Shown here in pieces: positions 7,819 through 18,645 of a DNA stretch of 64,000 nucleotides. Both the position numbers and the translations under genes were made by a program. How positions within the stretch are numbered: the first letter of the stretch is position 1; the number at the start of each line of letters is the position of its first letter. The notes beneath the pieces are model-generated. The model did not search any database. It saw nothing but the letters and a program-made list of their open reading frames with translations, and was not told the origin of the DNA. Origin of the DNA: Planococcus halocryophilus (GTDB lineage: Bacteria > Bacillota > Bacilli > Bacillales_A > Planococcaceae); contig NZ_CP016537.2 of the NCBI RefSeq assembly GCF_001687585.2, positions 1,584,001 through 1,648,000 of the forward strand. The letters are read 5' to 3'.

Positions 7819-8027
7819 TATGCGTCACCTCTTCTTAATGGATTTCCTTAAATTATACCATTAAATCAGGTAAATAGAACGTATTTTCCCTTGTCAATAG
7901 GCAGTGAGGAGAGTTTTTTTACATTTTGTATTCAATAGAATAACCTACTAGTAGAATGTATTTAATTTTCAAAGATTAGGGTATGTTAAAAGAGTAGACA
8001 ATTACACGAAACGAAGGTGGAAAAAAG

Positions 8028-8531
8028 ATGTTTAACGAAAACAATGCAAAAATTAGAAACCAAGTTCTTCAAGCAGTTGAAGGAAAGACGGATGAACAAT
8101 TAAACTTGAAACCTTCAGAATCTGAATGGTCACCAATTCAAATTCTAGATCATCTTCAATTAATGGAAAAAATCATTGCAAAAGGGGTTTCTCAAGAACT
8201 ACAAAAAGAAGAAAGTAAAAAAGCAATCAAAAAGCCAATTGCCTTAACGGTTAGTCGCTCATTTAAAGTAGAAGCGCCAAGTCACGTCACCCCGACAAAT
8301 GACTTTATCACTCTCAAAGAAATGAAAAAGCGTTTAAATGCCTCGCATAACTTACTATATGAAGTTTACGCACATGCAAGTCGTGAACAGTTAGAGAAAA
8401 AATCAATGAACCATCCGGTGTTTGGAAAAGTTCCCCTCGTTCAATGGTTTCCGTTTGTCGGCTTGCATGAAAAGCGTCATTTTAAGCAATTACAAGAGAC
8501 CTTAAGAAAAAATGATGAAGGGAACAGATAG
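8028..8531 (+). CDS. DinB-like metal-dependent family protein
   Basis: 167 residues, four-helix DinB/YfiT-like fold: opening NAKIRNQVLQAVEGKTDEQLNLKP, then SEWSPIQILDHLQLME with a metal-ligand type His, and GLHEKRHFKQLQ with two more. Proteins of this superfamily include bacillithiol or mycothiol-dependent transferases and uncharacterised stress proteins; the actual reaction cannot be read from sequence. Start ATG 8028 after GAAGGTGG. Single gene upstream of aconitase. Confidence 0.8.
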   Translation: MFNENNAKIRNQVLQAVEGKTDEQLNLKPSESEWSPIQILDHLQLMEKIIAKGVSQELQKEESKKAIKKPIALTVSRSFKVEAPSHVTPTNDFITLKEMKKRLNASHNLLYEVYAHASREQLEKKSMNHPVFGKVPLVQWFPFVGLHEKRHFKQLQETLRKNDEGNR

Positions 8532-8571
8532 TCATTCGGAAAACTTATCACATTCTATAATTTTAATGTAA

Positions 8572-8600
8572 TTTACTTATGCTGTAGCATTCGGTATGAT
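8572..8600 (+). promoter_or_regulatory. Predicted vegetative promoter of aconitase
   Basis: TTTACT (8572-8577), 17-base spacer, TATGAT (8595-8600), about 60 bases before the aconitase start. A partial hairpin-forming stretch (AAGCGCTGATTAAGCGTTTTT) lies in the leader. Confidence 0.55.
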
Positions 8601-8660
8601 AGAGGAGGAGAGAAGCGCTGATTAAGCGTTTTTCAGAAGATTTAAAGGAGGAACTAAAAA

Positions 8661-11375
8661 ATGGCAAAGAGCAGTTTGCACAACAGCCGCACTTCTTTTG
8701 AGCTAAATGACAAAACGTATAACTATTATCGTTTAGCTGCATTAGAAGAAGCAGGTATCGCTAAAGTATCACGCCTACCTTATTCGATTAAAGTTCTATT
8801 GGAATCCGTATTGCGTCAGCACGACGGATATGTCATCAATGACGAGCACGTTGAAGAATTAGCAAAATGGGGCAAAGATGCTAACAAAGAAGCAGAAGTT
8901 CCATTCAAGCCTTCACGCGTTATCCTACAAGATTTTACAGGAGTACCAGTAGTAGTTGATTTGGCTGCACTTCGTTCAGCAATGGCTGAAATGGGTGGAG
9001 ATCCAAACAAAATCAACCCTGAAATTCCAGTTGATCTTGTAATTGACCACTCGGTACAAGTTGATAACTATGGTACACAAGATTCACTTCGCATCAACAT
9101 GGAACTTGAATTTGAGCGCAACGCTGAGCGTTACCAGTTCCTTAGCTGGGCTCAAAAAGCATACGATAACTACCGTGCTGTTCCACCTGCAACAGGTATC
9201 GTTCACCAAGTAAACCTTGAGTACTTGGCAAACGTTGTTCATGCTGTTGAAAACACAGACGGCACATTTGAAACCTTCCCTGATACATTGTTCGGTACAG
9301 ATTCCCATACAACAATGATCAACGGAATCGGTGTTCTTGGATGGGGCGTTGGCGGTATCGAAGCTGAAGCAGGAATGCTTGGACAACCTTCATACTTCCC
9401 AATTCCAGAAGTTATCGGCGTTAAAATGACGGGTGAACTTCCAAACGGAGCAACGGCTACTGATTTGGCATTAAAAGTTACTCAAACATTACGTAAAAAA
9501 GGCGTAGTTGGTAAATTTGTTGAGTTCTTCGGCCCTGGCGTTACATCATTGCCACTTGCTGACCGCGCAACAATTGCGAACATGGCTCCAGAATACGGTG
9601 CAACTTGCGGTTTCTTCCCAGTTGACGAAGAAGCACTTGATTACATGCGTTTAACTGCACGTGATGAAGAGCAAATCGCTGTAACGAAAAAATATTTACA
9701 AGCAAACGACATGTTCTTCACTGTAGATAACGAAGATCCAATCTACACGGACTTAGTGGAAATTGATCTTTCGGATATCGAACCAAACCTTGCAGGACCT
9801 AAACGTCCACAAGATTTGATTCCTTTATCTCAAATGAAAACTGAGTTCAACAAAGCTGTTACAGGCGAAGAAGGACCTCATGGTTTTGCGCTTGATGAAG
9901 CTGAAATTGAAAAAACGGCAACAGTTAACTTTAAAGACGGTAGATCTGTTGAGATGAAGACCGGCGCATTAGCAATTGCAGCTATCACATCTTGTACAAA
10001 TACTTCTAACCCATACGTAATGCTTGGTGCTGGATTAGTAGCGAAAAAAGCAGTAGAAAAAGGATTAACTCCACCTGCTTACGTGAAAACTTCATTAGCT
10101 CCAGGATCTAAAGTTGTTACAGGTTACTTGAACGATTCTGGTTTATTGGATTACATGAACCAAATCGGCTTTAACTTAGTAGGATACGGCTGTACGACTT
10201 GTATCGGTAACTCAGGTCCATTGCTTCCAGAAATCGAAGAAGCAATTCTTGATAACGATTTACTAGTTTCTTCTGTATTGTCTGGTAACCGTAACTTTGA
10301 AGGACGTATTCACCCACTTGTTAAAGCAAACTACTTGGCATCTCCAATGTTAGTTGTTGCTTATGCTCTTGCTGGTACTGTGGATATCGACTTTGCAGTT
10401 GATCCAATCGGTAAGGACAAAGAAGGTAAAGACGTCTTCTTCAAAGACATCTGGCCAACAACTGAAGAAATCAAGAAAACAGTTAAAGAAACGGTTACTC
10501 CAGAATTGTTCCGTAAAGAATACGAGCACGTATTTAACGAGAACGAAGCATGGAATGCAATTGAAACGAACGACGATTCTTTATATGAGTTCGATTCTAC
10601 ATCAACTTATATCCAAAACCCGCCGTTCTTTGAAGGTCTTTCAAAAGAGCCAGCTCCAATCGAAGCATTATCTGACCTTCGCGTAGTTGCGAAATTCGCA
10701 GATTCTATCACGACTGACCACATTTCACCAGCTGGTGCAATTGGTAAAGATACGCCAGCAGGTCTATACCTTCGTGAAAATGGCGTTGAGCCTCGTAACT
10801 TTAACTCTTACGGATCTCGTCGTGGTAATCATGAAGTCATGATGCGCGGAACATTCGCTAACATTCGTATCCGTAACCAAGTAGCTCCAGGAACAACTGG
10901 TGGTTACACAACTTTCTGGCCAACGGGCGAAACAATGGCAATTTACGATGCAGCTATGAAGTATCAGGAACAAGGCACAGGACTTGTTGTCTTGACTGGT
11001 AAAGATTACGGCATGGGCTCTTCTCGTGACTGGGCAGCTAAAGGAACATTCCTTTTAGGCATTAAAACAGTTATCGCAGAAAGCTATGAGCGTATTCACC
11101 GTTCAAACCTAGTGATGATGGGTGTTCTACCGTTGCAATTTGTTAACGGTGAAAGCGCAGATTCTCTTGGATTGACTGGACGCGAAACAATCAGCGTTAA
11201 CTTGACTGATGACGTGAAACCACGCGATCTTCTTACTGTTACAGCTACTGCTGAAGACGGTAAAGTAACTGAGTTCCAAGTATTAGCCCGTTTTGATTCT
11301 GAAGTAGAAGTAGATTACTTCCGTCACGGCGGTATCTTACAAATGGTGCTACGTAACAAATTACTAGAAGTATAA
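8661..11375 (+). CDS. acnA: Aconitate hydratase (aconitase A)
   Basis: 904 residues, full length for the AcnA/IRP1 type (citB in B. subtilis). It interconverts citrate and isocitrate in the TCA cycle through a 4Fe-4S cluster. Cluster ligands are in [11 protein letters not shown] and [11 protein letters not shown]; other signatures are [26 protein letters not shown] and, in the swivelling C-terminal domain, [17 protein letters not shown] and [24 protein letters not shown] precedes ATG 8661. Codon choice is clearly biased to frequently used codons, fitting high expression. Flanked by DinB-like and yneP genes, with its own terminator. Confidence 0.98.
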   Translation: MAKSSLHNSRTSFELNDKTYNYYRLAALEEAGIAKVSRLPYSIKVLLESVLRQHDGYVINDEHVEELAKWGKDANKEAEVPFKPSRVILQDFTGVPVVVDLAALRSAMAEMGGDPNKINPEIPVDLVIDHSVQVDNYGTQDSLRINMELEFERNAERYQFLSWAQKAYDNYRAVPPATGIVHQVNLEYLANVVHAVENTDGTFETFPDTLFGTDSHTTMINGIGVLGWGVGGIEAEAGMLGQPSYFPIPEVIGVKMTGELPNGATATDLALKVTQTLRKKGVVGKFVEFFGPGVTSLPLADRATIANMAPEYGATCGFFPVDEEALDYMRLTARDEEQIAVTKKYLQANDMFFTVDNEDPIYTDLVEIDLSDIEPNLAGPKRPQDLIPLSQMKTEFNKAVTGEEGPHGFALDEAEIEKTATVNFKDGRSVEMKTGALAIAAITSCTNTSNPYVMLGAGLVAKKAVEKGLTPPAYVKTSLAPGSKVVTGYLNDSGLLDYMNQIGFNLVGYGCTTCIGNSGPLLPEIEEAILDNDLLVSSVLSGNRNFEGRIHPLVKANYLASPMLVVAYALAGTVDIDFAVDPIGKDKEGKDVFFKDIWPTTEEIKKTVKETVTPELFRKEYEHVFNENEAWNAIETNDDSLYEFDSTSTYIQNPPFFEGLSKEPAPIEALSDLRVVAKFADSITTDHISPAGAIGKDTPAGLYLRENGVEPRNFNSYGSRRGNHEVMMRGTFANIRIRNQVAPGTTGGYTTFWPTGETMAIYDAAMKYQEQGTGLVVLTGKDYGMGSSRDWAAKGTFLLGIKTVIAESYERIHRSNLVMMGVLPLQFVNGESADSLGLTGRETISVNLTDDVKPRDLLTVTATAEDGKVTEFQVLARFDSEVEVDYFRHGGILQMVLRNKLLEV

Positions 11376-11386
11376 GAATGATACGA

Positions 11387-11418
11387 AAAGGCTGTTGGGG
11401 AATCCCAGCAGCCTTTTT
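11387..11418 (+). terminator. Terminator of aconitase gene
   Basis: Stem AAAGGCTG-TTGGG / CCCAG-CAGCCTTT with a T-run; about 10 bases after the stop codon. Confidence 0.85.
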
Positions 11419-11497
11419 ATCATTCCACGTTCCATGGAACGTCTATCATACAATCAAAAAGCATTTTCTTGTATACTAGTTATGAGGTGAATAGGAT

Positions 11498-11938
11498 ATG
11501 TACATAAGTGAGAAAGAAATTGAAATCCGTTACGCAGAAACGGATCAGATGGGCGTTGTTTATCACGCCAATTACATCATATGGTTAGAAATAGGACGTA
11601 CTAAATTGATTGAAGATATAGGATTTACGTATGCAGGTATGGAGAAAGACGGCTATATATCACCTGTCATGGATATTTCCATTCAATATAAAGCAGCTTT
11701 ACGTTACGGCCAAAAAGCGTTTGTTCGCACGTGGGTAGAAGAGCATGGGCGTTTGCGGACAAAATACGGCTATGAAATTGTCCACGAAGATGGAACAATC
11801 GCTGCTACTGCTTTATCTGAACATGTTGTTGTAAAAAAAGAAACTTTTCGTCCAGTATCCATCCAAAAAGTCTTCCCAGAATGGCATAAAAAATACGAAG
11901 AAATTAAAAAGCAGGTTCCTGATGGCGTTCGGAATTAA
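11498..11938 (+). CDS. yneP: Acyl-CoA thioesterase, 4-hydroxybenzoyl-CoA type (YneP-like)
   Basis: 146 residues of the hot-dog fold. The motif RYAETDQMGVVYHANYIIWLEIGRTKLIE holds the catalytic aspartate and the conserved Y-H-x-N-Y of 4HBT-type thioesterases; the remainder is the expected beta-strand set ending EHVVVKKETFRPVSI. It hydrolyses an acyl-CoA thioester in the cytoplasm; natural substrate unknown. Position after aconitase and overlap with the next gene match yneP-yneQ of B. subtilis. Confidence 0.9.
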   Translation: MYISEKEIEIRYAETDQMGVVYHANYIIWLEIGRTKLIEDIGFTYAGMEKDGYISPVMDISIQYKAALRYGQKAFVRTWVEEHGRLRTKYGYEIVHEDGTIAATALSEHVVVKKETFRPVSIQKVFPEWHKKYEEIKKQVPDGVRN

Positions 11939-12221
11939 GCGAGAAGAACTCGAACGTTGGAAGCAGGGGGTCGATAGCGGTGAAATTTCATTTTTAACGC
12001 ATTATTGGGTAGACGATCGCTTCCCAGGCTGTAATACGGTCACAAAAGTGGGATGCTGCGACTTAAATAAGCTGGAATCTTGGGGGAAACAGTATGGATT
12101 GCAACGTGAATGGATGGATTTACGAGGCAATTATCCGCATTTCGATTTATTTGGCGAGCGTCAACGGGCAATTTTGCAAAGCGAAGGTCATTCGGAACAA
12201 CTGAATAAACTGGAAAAGTAA
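11922..12221 (+). CDS. yneQ: YneQ-like hypothetical protein
   Basis: 99 residues, soluble, rich in aromatic and charged residues (SFLTHYWVDDRFPGCNTVTKVGCCDLNKLESWGKQYGL). It overlaps yneP by 17 bases, so the two are coupled. The place in the order citB-yneP-yneQ-yneR identifies it with YneQ of B. subtilis, for which no function is known to me. Confidence 0.75.
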   Translation: MAFGIKREELERWKQGVDSGEISFLTHYWVDDRFPGCNTVTKVGCCDLNKLESWGKQYGLQREWMDLRGNYPHFDLFGERQRAILQSEGHSEQLNKLEK

Positions 12222-12257
12222 CAATGTATAAGCTATTCATGTTACAGAGTATAGATA

Positions 12258-12296
12258 CAAAAAGTGTTGGAATGAGTCTCATTCCAACACTTTTTG
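12258..12296 (+). terminator. Terminator of yneP-yneQ
   Basis: Long stem AAAAAGTGTTGGAATG / CATTCCAACACTTTTT with a T-run. Confidence 0.88.
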
Positions 12297-12337
12297 TATT
12301 TTATGCTTTAAAAATTGAAGATATTTCTTTTTCTTCT

Positions 12338-12379
12338 AAAAAAGATGATAGCGCACTCGATTTAATCGAGTGCGCTATC
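12338..12379 (-). terminator. Terminator of the plsY-yneR operon
   Basis: Perfect 15-bp stem GATAGCGCACTCGAT / ATCGAGTGCGCTATC with a 3-base loop. On the minus strand it is followed by ATCTTTTTT, so it ends the leftward transcript. Confidence 0.85.
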
Positions 12380-12406
12380 GTCTGAAACATGAGCTATTCA
12401 TGCTTT

Positions 12407-12697
12407 TTATTTTGTGTATGAATAATCAAGTTCGTGTAAGTCATCGTTAACACTAACGTCAAGATTATGACCGTCAAAATACCAAGCATCGGTTTGTTCG
12501 ATAAAATAAGTCACTTTATCTTGTTCTACTTCTGCCGCTATTTCATACGGTTGATCTTTCGTAACACCTAGTGAAAAACCTGGTTGCAACTTGCTTGAGC
12601 CACCATAACGAACGAAAAAGCGTACAGCTTCTCCAGGTGTTACTTCCATTTCCTTTTTAAACCAATCGAGAGCGTCGTTGCTAATGTTAATTTGCAT
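12407..12697 (-). CDS. yneR: HesB/IscA-like protein without cluster cysteines (YneR)
   Basis: 96 residues with the HesB-type fold: MQINISNDALDWFKKEME, VRFFVRYGGSSKLQPGFSLG and the C-terminal DAWYFDGHNLDVSVNDDLHELDYSY. The three cysteines that bind iron-sulfur clusters in IscA/ErpA are absent, as in the YneR group, so a role in cluster transfer is unlikely. It follows plsY on the minus strand with 20 bases between them. Confidence 0.8.
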   Translation of the reverse strand: MQINISNDALDWFKKEMEVTPGEAVRFFVRYGGSSKLQPGFSLGVTKDQPYEIAAEVEQDKVTYFIEQTDAWYFDGHNLDVSVNDDLHELDYSYTK

Positions 12698-12717
12698 ATC
12701 GCACGTCCTTTCACTGG

Positions 12718-13311
12718 TTACATCCAGCTGATTTTTGGTTCAGTGCCAGCTCGTATTCGAGCAATATTGGCGCGGTGGCGGAAAATAATGAATAGCGCCA
12801 ATAGATAAATGACCGACATAAACAAGTAATCTGCTGAAAAAATTGCATAAATGGTAATATAAATGATAAAAACGACTGCTAAGATAATTGATGATAATGA
12901 TACCATTTTTGTGATTTTTAATGCAATCAAAAACACAGCGACAGCCATAATGAATAGTGGCCATTGATAACCAATCAGGATACCGCCAGACGTGGCAACT
13001 GCTTTACCGCCTTTAAACTTAGCAAATACCGGAAAAATATGTCCGATAACCGCTAACACACCAAACACTAACGGGTGGATATCAGTAGCGATAAAGAGCG
13101 GAATCAACGTAGCAGCTGTTCCTTTTAAAATATCTAAAATTGTTACCGCAATTCCAGCTTTTTTTCCGAGCGTCCGAAACGTGTTCGTAGCTCCTAAATT
13201 GCCACTTCCTTGCGTACGGATATCAGTTTTGTAGAACAGTTTTCCAACCCATAAGGCAGAAGGAATCGAGCCAAGCAAGTAAGCTAATAGTAGGGGAAGC
13301 AGTATAGTCAT
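12718..13311 (-). CDS. plsY: Acyl-phosphate:glycerol-3-phosphate acyltransferase PlsY
   Basis: 197 residues, integral membrane enzyme making lysophosphatidic acid from acyl-phosphate (made by PlsX) and glycerol-3-phosphate. The three PlsY motifs are visible: [31 protein letters not shown] and [17 protein letters not shown]. Five or so membrane segments. AAAGGAG precedes ATG 13311. Adjacent to parE/parC in the usual Firmicutes arrangement and divergent from yneT. Confidence 0.96.
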   Translation of the reverse strand: MTILLPLLLAYLLGSIPSALWVGKLFYKTDIRTQGSGNLGATNTFRTLGKKAGIAVTILDILKGTAATLIPLFIATDIHPLVFGVLAVIGHIFPVFAKFKGGKAVATSGGILIGYQWPLFIMAVAVFLIALKITKMVSLSSIILAVVFIIYITIYAIFSADYLFMSVIYLLALFIIFRHRANIARIRAGTEPKISWM

Positions 13312-13391
13312 GATGAACTCCTTTACACAACCTTATTTTGTATTTTTAGTTTACCATGACTGAAGTTCTTTAAACAATAGTCGGTAGATTA

Positions 13392-13421
13392 TTCAACAGG
13401 CAGAACAAAATCGTGTATGAT
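13392..13421 (+). promoter_or_regulatory. Predicted promoter of yneT
   Basis: TTCAAC (13392-13397), 18-base spacer, TATGAT (13416-13421), 25 bases before the likely start codon. Confidence 0.45.
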
Positions 13422-13446
13422 AGAATAAAAAGGACAGGTGAACATT

Positions 13447-13854
13447 TTGGAAAATCCTAGCCGCAACGAAATCAAAAATGTACTCGACCAAGCAAAAACA
13501 ATAGCAGTGGTCGGGCTTAGTCCAAATCCTAGCCGAACGTCTTATGTCGTATCAGAAGCTATGAAGCGCGCAGGTTATCGGATCATCCCAGTAAATCCTT
13601 TAGCAGATACGGTAATGGGTGAGAAAAGCTATGCCCGGTTGAGCGATATCCCAGAAAAAGTAGATATCGTTAATGTTTTTAGACGCAGCGAGTTTCTAGA
13701 AGATATCGCAGATGAATTTATGAAAATCGATTGTCCGGTTTTTTGGACACAATTAAATGTAATAGATGAGAACGTATTTAATCGTTTGACTGATGCAGGG
13801 GTTACAGTCATTATGGATCGTTGCATCAAAGTGGAATACGCCATTCTAAAATAG
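13447..13854 (+). CDS. yneT: CoA-binding domain protein (YneT/YccU-like)
   Basis: A Rossmann-fold CoA-binding protein of ~136 residues: KTIAVVGLSPNPSRTSYVVSEAMKRAGYRIIPVNPLAD, then IVNVFRRSEFLEDI and TVIMDRCIKVEYAIL. The family resembles the CoA-binding half of succinyl-CoA synthetase but lacks the ligase; the role is unknown. The start is probably TTG 13447, six bases after AGGTG, giving LENPSRNEIKNVL; GTG 13438 (three codons longer) is the alternative and has a poorer site. Precedes parE as in B. subtilis. Confidence 0.85.
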   Translation: MENPSRNEIKNVLDQAKTIAVVGLSPNPSRTSYVVSEAMKRAGYRIIPVNPLADTVMGEKSYARLSDIPEKVDIVNVFRRSEFLEDIADEFMKIDCPVFWTQLNVIDENVFNRLTDAGVTVIMDRCIKVEYAILK

Positions 13855-13866
13855 GCAATACCGCTA

Positions 13867-13889
13867 AAGGGCGCTCAGCGCTCTTTTTC
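13867..13889 (+). terminator. Terminator of yneT
   Basis: Short GC-rich hairpin AGGGCGCT-C-AGCGCTCT followed by TTTTT. Confidence 0.7.
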
Positions 13890-13972
13890 TATGAAGTTTG
13901 ACAGATGGTCTAGAAATAGCATACGATTAAGATAGAGAGAAACGCGAACAAACGTTTGTTGGAGGGAATTAG

Positions 13973-15943
13973 ATGGCTAAAATTCAAAATACGGCATACA
14001 ACGAAGAAGCAATTCAAGTACTCGAAGGCTTAGATGCCGTTAGAAAACGTCCGGGTATGTATATCGGTTCGACAGACACTCGTGGACTGCATCATTTGGT
14101 CTATGAAATTGTTGACAACTCGGTCGATGAAGCGCTTGCAGGACACGGAGATAAAATTTCCGTTACGATTCACGAAGATAATAGCATCAGTGTTCGGGAT
14201 TTTGGACGTGGCATGCCTACAGGAATGCACCGAAGTGGGAAACCTACGCCAGAAGTTATCTTGACCGTGCTACATGCTGGAGGAAAATTTGGTCAAGGCG
14301 GCTATAAAACAAGTGGTGGACTTCACGGTGTTGGCGCTTCTGTTGTGAATGCTTTGTCCAGCTTTTTAGAAGTGACGATTTATCGCGATGGCAAAAAATA
14401 TCTTCAGCGCTTTGAAAATGGTGGAAAGCCTGTTACGACCTTAGAAGAATTTGGCTCCACAAAAGAAACAGGGACAATGATTCATTTCTTACCTGATGAA
14501 TCTATTTTTTCTGTTTCAAAATACAATTATGAAACCCTTTCTGAGCGGTTGCGCGAATCTGCCTTCTTGTTAAAAGGGTTAAAAATTGAGCTATTCGATC
14601 AACGAACAGAAGCGAAAGACGTTTTTCATTACGAAACTGGGATTGAAGCCTTTGTTTCTTACTTAAACGAAGAAAAAGACGTGCTTCATCCGGTAGCGTA
14701 TATTGAAGGGCAACAAGATGAAATGGAGATCGAATTTTCATTCCAGTTTAATGATGGTTATTCTGAGACCATTTTATCGTTTGTTAACAACGTCCGTACA
14801 CGTGACGGGGGGACACATGAAACCGGTGCAAAAGCAGCGATGACACGTGTTTTCAACGATTACGCTCGAAAAATCAACTTGCTAAAAGACAAAGATAAAA
14901 ACTTAGAAGGCTCTGATATTCGTGAAGGAGTGGCAGCGATTGTATCAGTCCGCATTCCAGAAGCTTTACTGCAATTTGAAGGGCAAACGAAAAGCAAACT
15001 AGGCACAAGTGAAGCGCGCAGTATCGTGGATTCAGTTGTTTCTCAAAAACTAATGTACTTTTTGGAAGAAAACGCAGAACTTAGCGCGTCGTTAGTTCGA
15101 AAAGCCATTCGTGCAGCACAAGCACGTTTAGCCGCACGAAAAGCAAGAGAAGATGCGCGGAACGGTAAAAAACGCAAAAAATCAGATGCCTTGTTATCAG
15201 GTAAACTGACGCCTGCACAATCGCGTAACGCTAAAAAGAATGAGCTTTACTTAGTAGAGGGTGACTCTGCCGGCGGTTCTGCAAAGCAAGGACGCGACAG
15301 AACATTCCAGGCAATTTTGCCGCTACGCGGAAAAGTTGTAAATACTGAAAAAGCGAAACTCGAAGAAATTATGAAAAATGAAGAGATATCGACGATAATT
15401 CATGCCATTGGTGGCGGCGTTTCTTCTGACTTTTCGATCGATGACATCGCTTATAACAAAATTATTATCATGACCGATGCGGATACAGATGGTGCGCATA
15501 TTCAAGTACTTCTTTTAACATTCTTTTTCCGTTATATGAAGCCTTTGATTGAAGCAGGGAAAGTGTTTATCGCACTTCCGCCATTGTATAAAGTATCTAA
15601 AGGACTTGGCAAAAAAGAAGTAATTGATTACGCATGGACTGAAGCTGACCTTGATGCCTCTATCAAAAAAGTAGGAAAAGGTTATACACTTCAACGCTAT
15701 AAAGGTTTGGGTGAGATGAACGCGGATCAATTATGGGAAACAACGATGAACCCTGAAACTCGCACATTAATCCGTGTGACGATTGAAGACAGTGCACGTG
15801 CAGAGCGCGGTATCACAACACTAATGGGTGATAAAGTAGAACCACGTCGTCGCTGGATTGAAAATAATGTCGACTTCGGACTTGAAGAAGATAGTAATAT
15901 TCTAGAAAATGATTTGATTCACGCTGAGGAGGAACTTGTATGA
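13973..15943 (+). CDS. parE: DNA topoisomerase IV subunit B
   Basis: 656 residues. ATPase and strand-passage gate subunit that, with ParC, unlinks daughter chromosomes. Seen in order: GHKL ATPase ([57 protein letters not shown] split by short gaps), transducer lysine loop [18 protein letters not shown] domain ([20 protein letters not shown] and [15 protein letters not shown]) and C-terminal [19 protein letters not shown]. Distinguished from GyrB by pairing with parC and by its neighbours plsY/yneT. TTGGAGGG precedes ATG. The last four bases overlap parC (ATGA). Confidence 0.97.
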   Translation: MAKIQNTAYNEEAIQVLEGLDAVRKRPGMYIGSTDTRGLHHLVYEIVDNSVDEALAGHGDKISVTIHEDNSISVRDFGRGMPTGMHRSGKPTPEVILTVLHAGGKFGQGGYKTSGGLHGVGASVVNALSSFLEVTIYRDGKKYLQRFENGGKPVTTLEEFGSTKETGTMIHFLPDESIFSVSKYNYETLSERLRESAFLLKGLKIELFDQRTEAKDVFHYETGIEAFVSYLNEEKDVLHPVAYIEGQQDEMEIEFSFQFNDGYSETILSFVNNVRTRDGGTHETGAKAAMTRVFNDYARKINLLKDKDKNLEGSDIREGVAAIVSVRIPEALLQFEGQTKSKLGTSEARSIVDSVVSQKLMYFLEENAELSASLVRKAIRAAQARLAARKAREDARNGKKRKKSDALLSGKLTPAQSRNAKKNELYLVEGDSAGGSAKQGRDRTFQAILPLRGKVVNTEKAKLEEIMKNEEISTIIHAIGGGVSSDFSIDDIAYNKIIIMTDADTDGAHIQVLLLTFFFRYMKPLIEAGKVFIALPPLYKVSKGLGKKEVIDYAWTEADLDASIKKVGKGYTLQRYKGLGEMNADQLWETTMNPETRTLIRVTIEDSARAERGITTLMGDKVEPRRRWIENNVDFGLEEDSNILENDLIHAEEELV

Positions 15944-18366
15944 CACAAGCCGAAAGATTTCAAGATTTGCCATTAGAAGAAGTAATTGGCGATCGATTTG
16001 GCCGTTACAGTAAATACATTATCCAAGACCGGGCACTTCCAGATGCTCGTGACGGATTAAAACCTGTTCAGCGCCGAATTTTATATGCGATGTACCACGA
16101 AGGCAATACTAATGACAAAGCGTTCCGTAAATCGGCCAAAACGGTCGGTAACGTAATTGGTAACTATCACCCACACGGAGATAGTTCTGTTTATGAAGCG
16201 ATGGTTCGTTTAAGTCAAGATTGGAAAATTCGTCACATGCTTGTTGAAATGCATGGGAATAACGGTTCGATGGATGGTGATTCACCAGCTGCAATGCGTT
16301 ACACGGAAGCTAGACTTTCAGCGATTTCTTCAGAACTATTACGTGACATAGACAAACGGACAGTGGATTTTATCCCGAACTTTGATGATTCGGATATGGA
16401 ACCAACTGTTTTACCTGCACGTTTTCCAAACCTTTTAGTAAATGGATCGACTGGTATTTCTGCAGGTTACGCCACAGATATCCCTCCACATGCACTTCAT
16501 GAAGTACTTGATGCTGTACTAATGCGTATGGATAACCCACAAGTGACAGTTGCTGAGTTGATGACCGTCATTAAAGGGCCAGATTTCCCAACAGGCGGAA
16601 TTATTCAAGGTGTAGATGGCATAAAAAAAGCGTATGAAACCGGAAAAGGTAAGATTATTGTGCGTTCTAAAGCCGCAATCGAACCATTAAAAGGTGGAAA
16701 AGAACAAATCGTCATTACGGAAATTCCTTTTGAAGTTAACAAAGCCACTATGATCAAAAAAATAGATGATCACCGCTTTGACCGTAAACTTGAAGGCATT
16801 TCTGAAGTGCGTGATGAGTCTGATAGAACGGGACTGCGAATTGTCATTGAATTGAAAAAAGATGTGCAAGCACAAGGGATTTTAAGTTATTTGTATAAAA
16901 ATACCGATTTGCAAGTTAGCTATAATTTCAATATGGTGGCGATTTATAAACGTCGCCCAACGATGATGACTTTGCAAACAATGTTAGATGCGTATATCGA
17001 ACATCAAAAAGAAGTGATTACAAAACGCTCTGAATTTGATTTGCAAAAAGCTAGTGATCGCATGCACATAGTTGAAGGTTTGATGAAAGCATTGTCAATT
17101 CTAGATAAAGTGATTAAAACCATCCGTTCGTCAACAGACAAGCGGGATGCGAAAAACAATTTAATCGCCGCATTTGATTTCTCAGAAGCACAAGCAGAAG
17201 CAATTGTTTCTCTTCAACTTTATCGATTGACCAATACAGACATTACAGATTTACAAAAAGAAGAAGATAGTCTTAAAAAGACAATTGCAGAACTAACGGG
17301 CATTTTAACTAGCTCGACTAAGTTGAAAAATGTCATTAAAAAAGAATTGGCAAACATCCGCAAACAATTTGCAGAACCGCGCCGTTCGGTTATCGAAGAG
17401 AAAATAGAAGAAATCACGATTACGCGCGAAATTATGATTCCAAGTGAAGAAGTAGTCGTAACTGTAACAAGAGAAGGTTATGTGAAACGGACTAGCACAA
17501 GATCGTATGCTGCTTCGAATGGCAAAGACTTTGCGATGAAAGAAACGGATCATTTATTGTTCGAAAGTAATTTAAATACGCAGCATACTATCCTGATTTT
17601 CACTACTGCAGGTAATTTCGTATTCCAACCAATCAACGAATTGCCAGACATTAAATGGAAAGACCTTGGACAACATTTATCGAGTATTATTCAATTAGAT
17701 GCTAATGAATCTGTTCTTGCCGTTTATCCATTTGAAAACTTTGATGCAGATGCCAGTATTTTGACTGTCTCTAAATTAGGACAAGTTAAACGCTCTGCGT
17801 TAAAAGATTATCAAATTCAGCGCTATTCACGTACTGTGAAAACAATGAACTTGAAGTCTGGCGATGCCATGATTTATGCGGGTCTAGTGACGAAAGAAAC
17901 AGAATTATTCATAGGTACAAGCCAAGCTTACGGTGTTCGTTTCCCATTAGAAGAAGTTCCACTTACAGGACTTCGTACTGGTGGTGTGAAAGGCGTAAAC
18001 TTAAAAGGCGATGATGAAGCTGTATCGGCTATCTTAATCGACCCACAAGTAAAACAAGAACTGGTGCTGATTACTCATCGTGGTGCAGCTAAAAAAATGA
18101 AGCTAGATGAATTTGAAAGTGGTAGTCGGGCAAAACGTGGCGTAGTTATGCTTCGTGAGTTGAAATCGAATCCTCACCGTGTAGTAGCTGTCATTGGCGC
18201 AACAGGAAAAGAAGAAATCGTTTTAGAAACAACTAAAGGTGTTCATATTCCATTAATAGCAAATTCATTAAAGAATGTTGATCGTTATTCGAATGGTTCA
18301 TTCATAGCGGATGAATTATCTGATGGAAAAGTAGTTACTGCATATCGATTAAACACAAAAGAATAA
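15940..18366 (+). CDS. parC: DNA topoisomerase IV subunit A
   Basis: 808 residues. Breakage-reunion subunit: winged-helix domain with catalytic Tyr121 in [11 protein letters not shown], and the quinolone region [18 protein letters not shown], where Ser82 and Glu86 correspond to the residues altered in resistant strains; both are wild type here. Then the tower and coiled-coil region ([20 protein letters not shown]) and a C-terminal beta-pinwheel with degenerate repeats ([57 protein letters not shown]). ATG overlaps the parE stop by four bases, so the two are made together. Confidence 0.97.
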   Translation: MTQAERFQDLPLEEVIGDRFGRYSKYIIQDRALPDARDGLKPVQRRILYAMYHEGNTNDKAFRKSAKTVGNVIGNYHPHGDSSVYEAMVRLSQDWKIRHMLVEMHGNNGSMDGDSPAAMRYTEARLSAISSELLRDIDKRTVDFIPNFDDSDMEPTVLPARFPNLLVNGSTGISAGYATDIPPHALHEVLDAVLMRMDNPQVTVAELMTVIKGPDFPTGGIIQGVDGIKKAYETGKGKIIVRSKAAIEPLKGGKEQIVITEIPFEVNKATMIKKIDDHRFDRKLEGISEVRDESDRTGLRIVIELKKDVQAQGILSYLYKNTDLQVSYNFNMVAIYKRRPTMMTLQTMLDAYIEHQKEVITKRSEFDLQKASDRMHIVEGLMKALSILDKVIKTIRSSTDKRDAKNNLIAAFDFSEAQAEAIVSLQLYRLTNTDITDLQKEEDSLKKTIAELTGILTSSTKLKNVIKKELANIRKQFAEPRRSVIEEKIEEITITREIMIPSEEVVVTVTREGYVKRTSTRSYAASNGKDFAMKETDHLLFESNLNTQHTILIFTTAGNFVFQPINELPDIKWKDLGQHLSSIIQLDANESVLAVYPFENFDADASILTVSKLGQVKRSALKDYQIQRYSRTVKTMNLKSGDAMIYAGLVTKETELFIGTSQAYGVRFPLEEVPLTGLRTGGVKGVNLKGDDEAVSAILIDPQVKQELVLITHRGAAKKMKLDEFESGSRAKRGVVMLRELKSNPHRVVAVIGATGKEEIVLETTKGVHIPLIANSLKNVDRYSNGSFIADELSDGKVVTAYRLNTKE

Positions 18367-18370
18367 CATG

Positions 18371-18412
18371 AATAAACCACTCCTTTCAATTCAAGGGAGT
18401 GGTTTATTTTTT
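18371..18412 (+). terminator. Terminator of parE-parC
   Basis: Stem TAAACCACTCC / GGGAGTGGTTTA followed by a T-run. Confidence 0.85.
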
Positions 18413-18554
18413 AGGGATTAATGAATGTTTGTATTCATACGTGGTTTTGTTGCCATCTGTAAATATTTAATAAGTTATTCATTATGAATGGTTTTGAATA
18501 TTTTTATATCTATGAATAGCATTCAGTTTAGTAGAGTTATATAAATCGTAACGA

Positions 18555-18589
18555 ATTTTTCTTCGAATTGTCAAAATTTTCTCGACAAT
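18555..18589 (+). promoter_or_regulatory. Two candidate CodY boxes upstream of ilvA
   Basis: ATTTTTCTTCGAATT (18555-18569) and AATTTTCTCGACAAT (18575-18589) each match 11 of 15 positions of the known CodY consensus AATTTTCWGAAAATT. They lie 57-91 bases before the start of ilvA, where a promoter is expected. CodY repression of ilvA under amino acid sufficiency is established in B. subtilis; binding here is inference. Confidence 0.4.
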
Positions 18590-18645
18590 AATAGGCTTTA
18601 ATGTGTTAGAGTAGTGAGATAAATAAAAATAAGAGGGTGACAACT

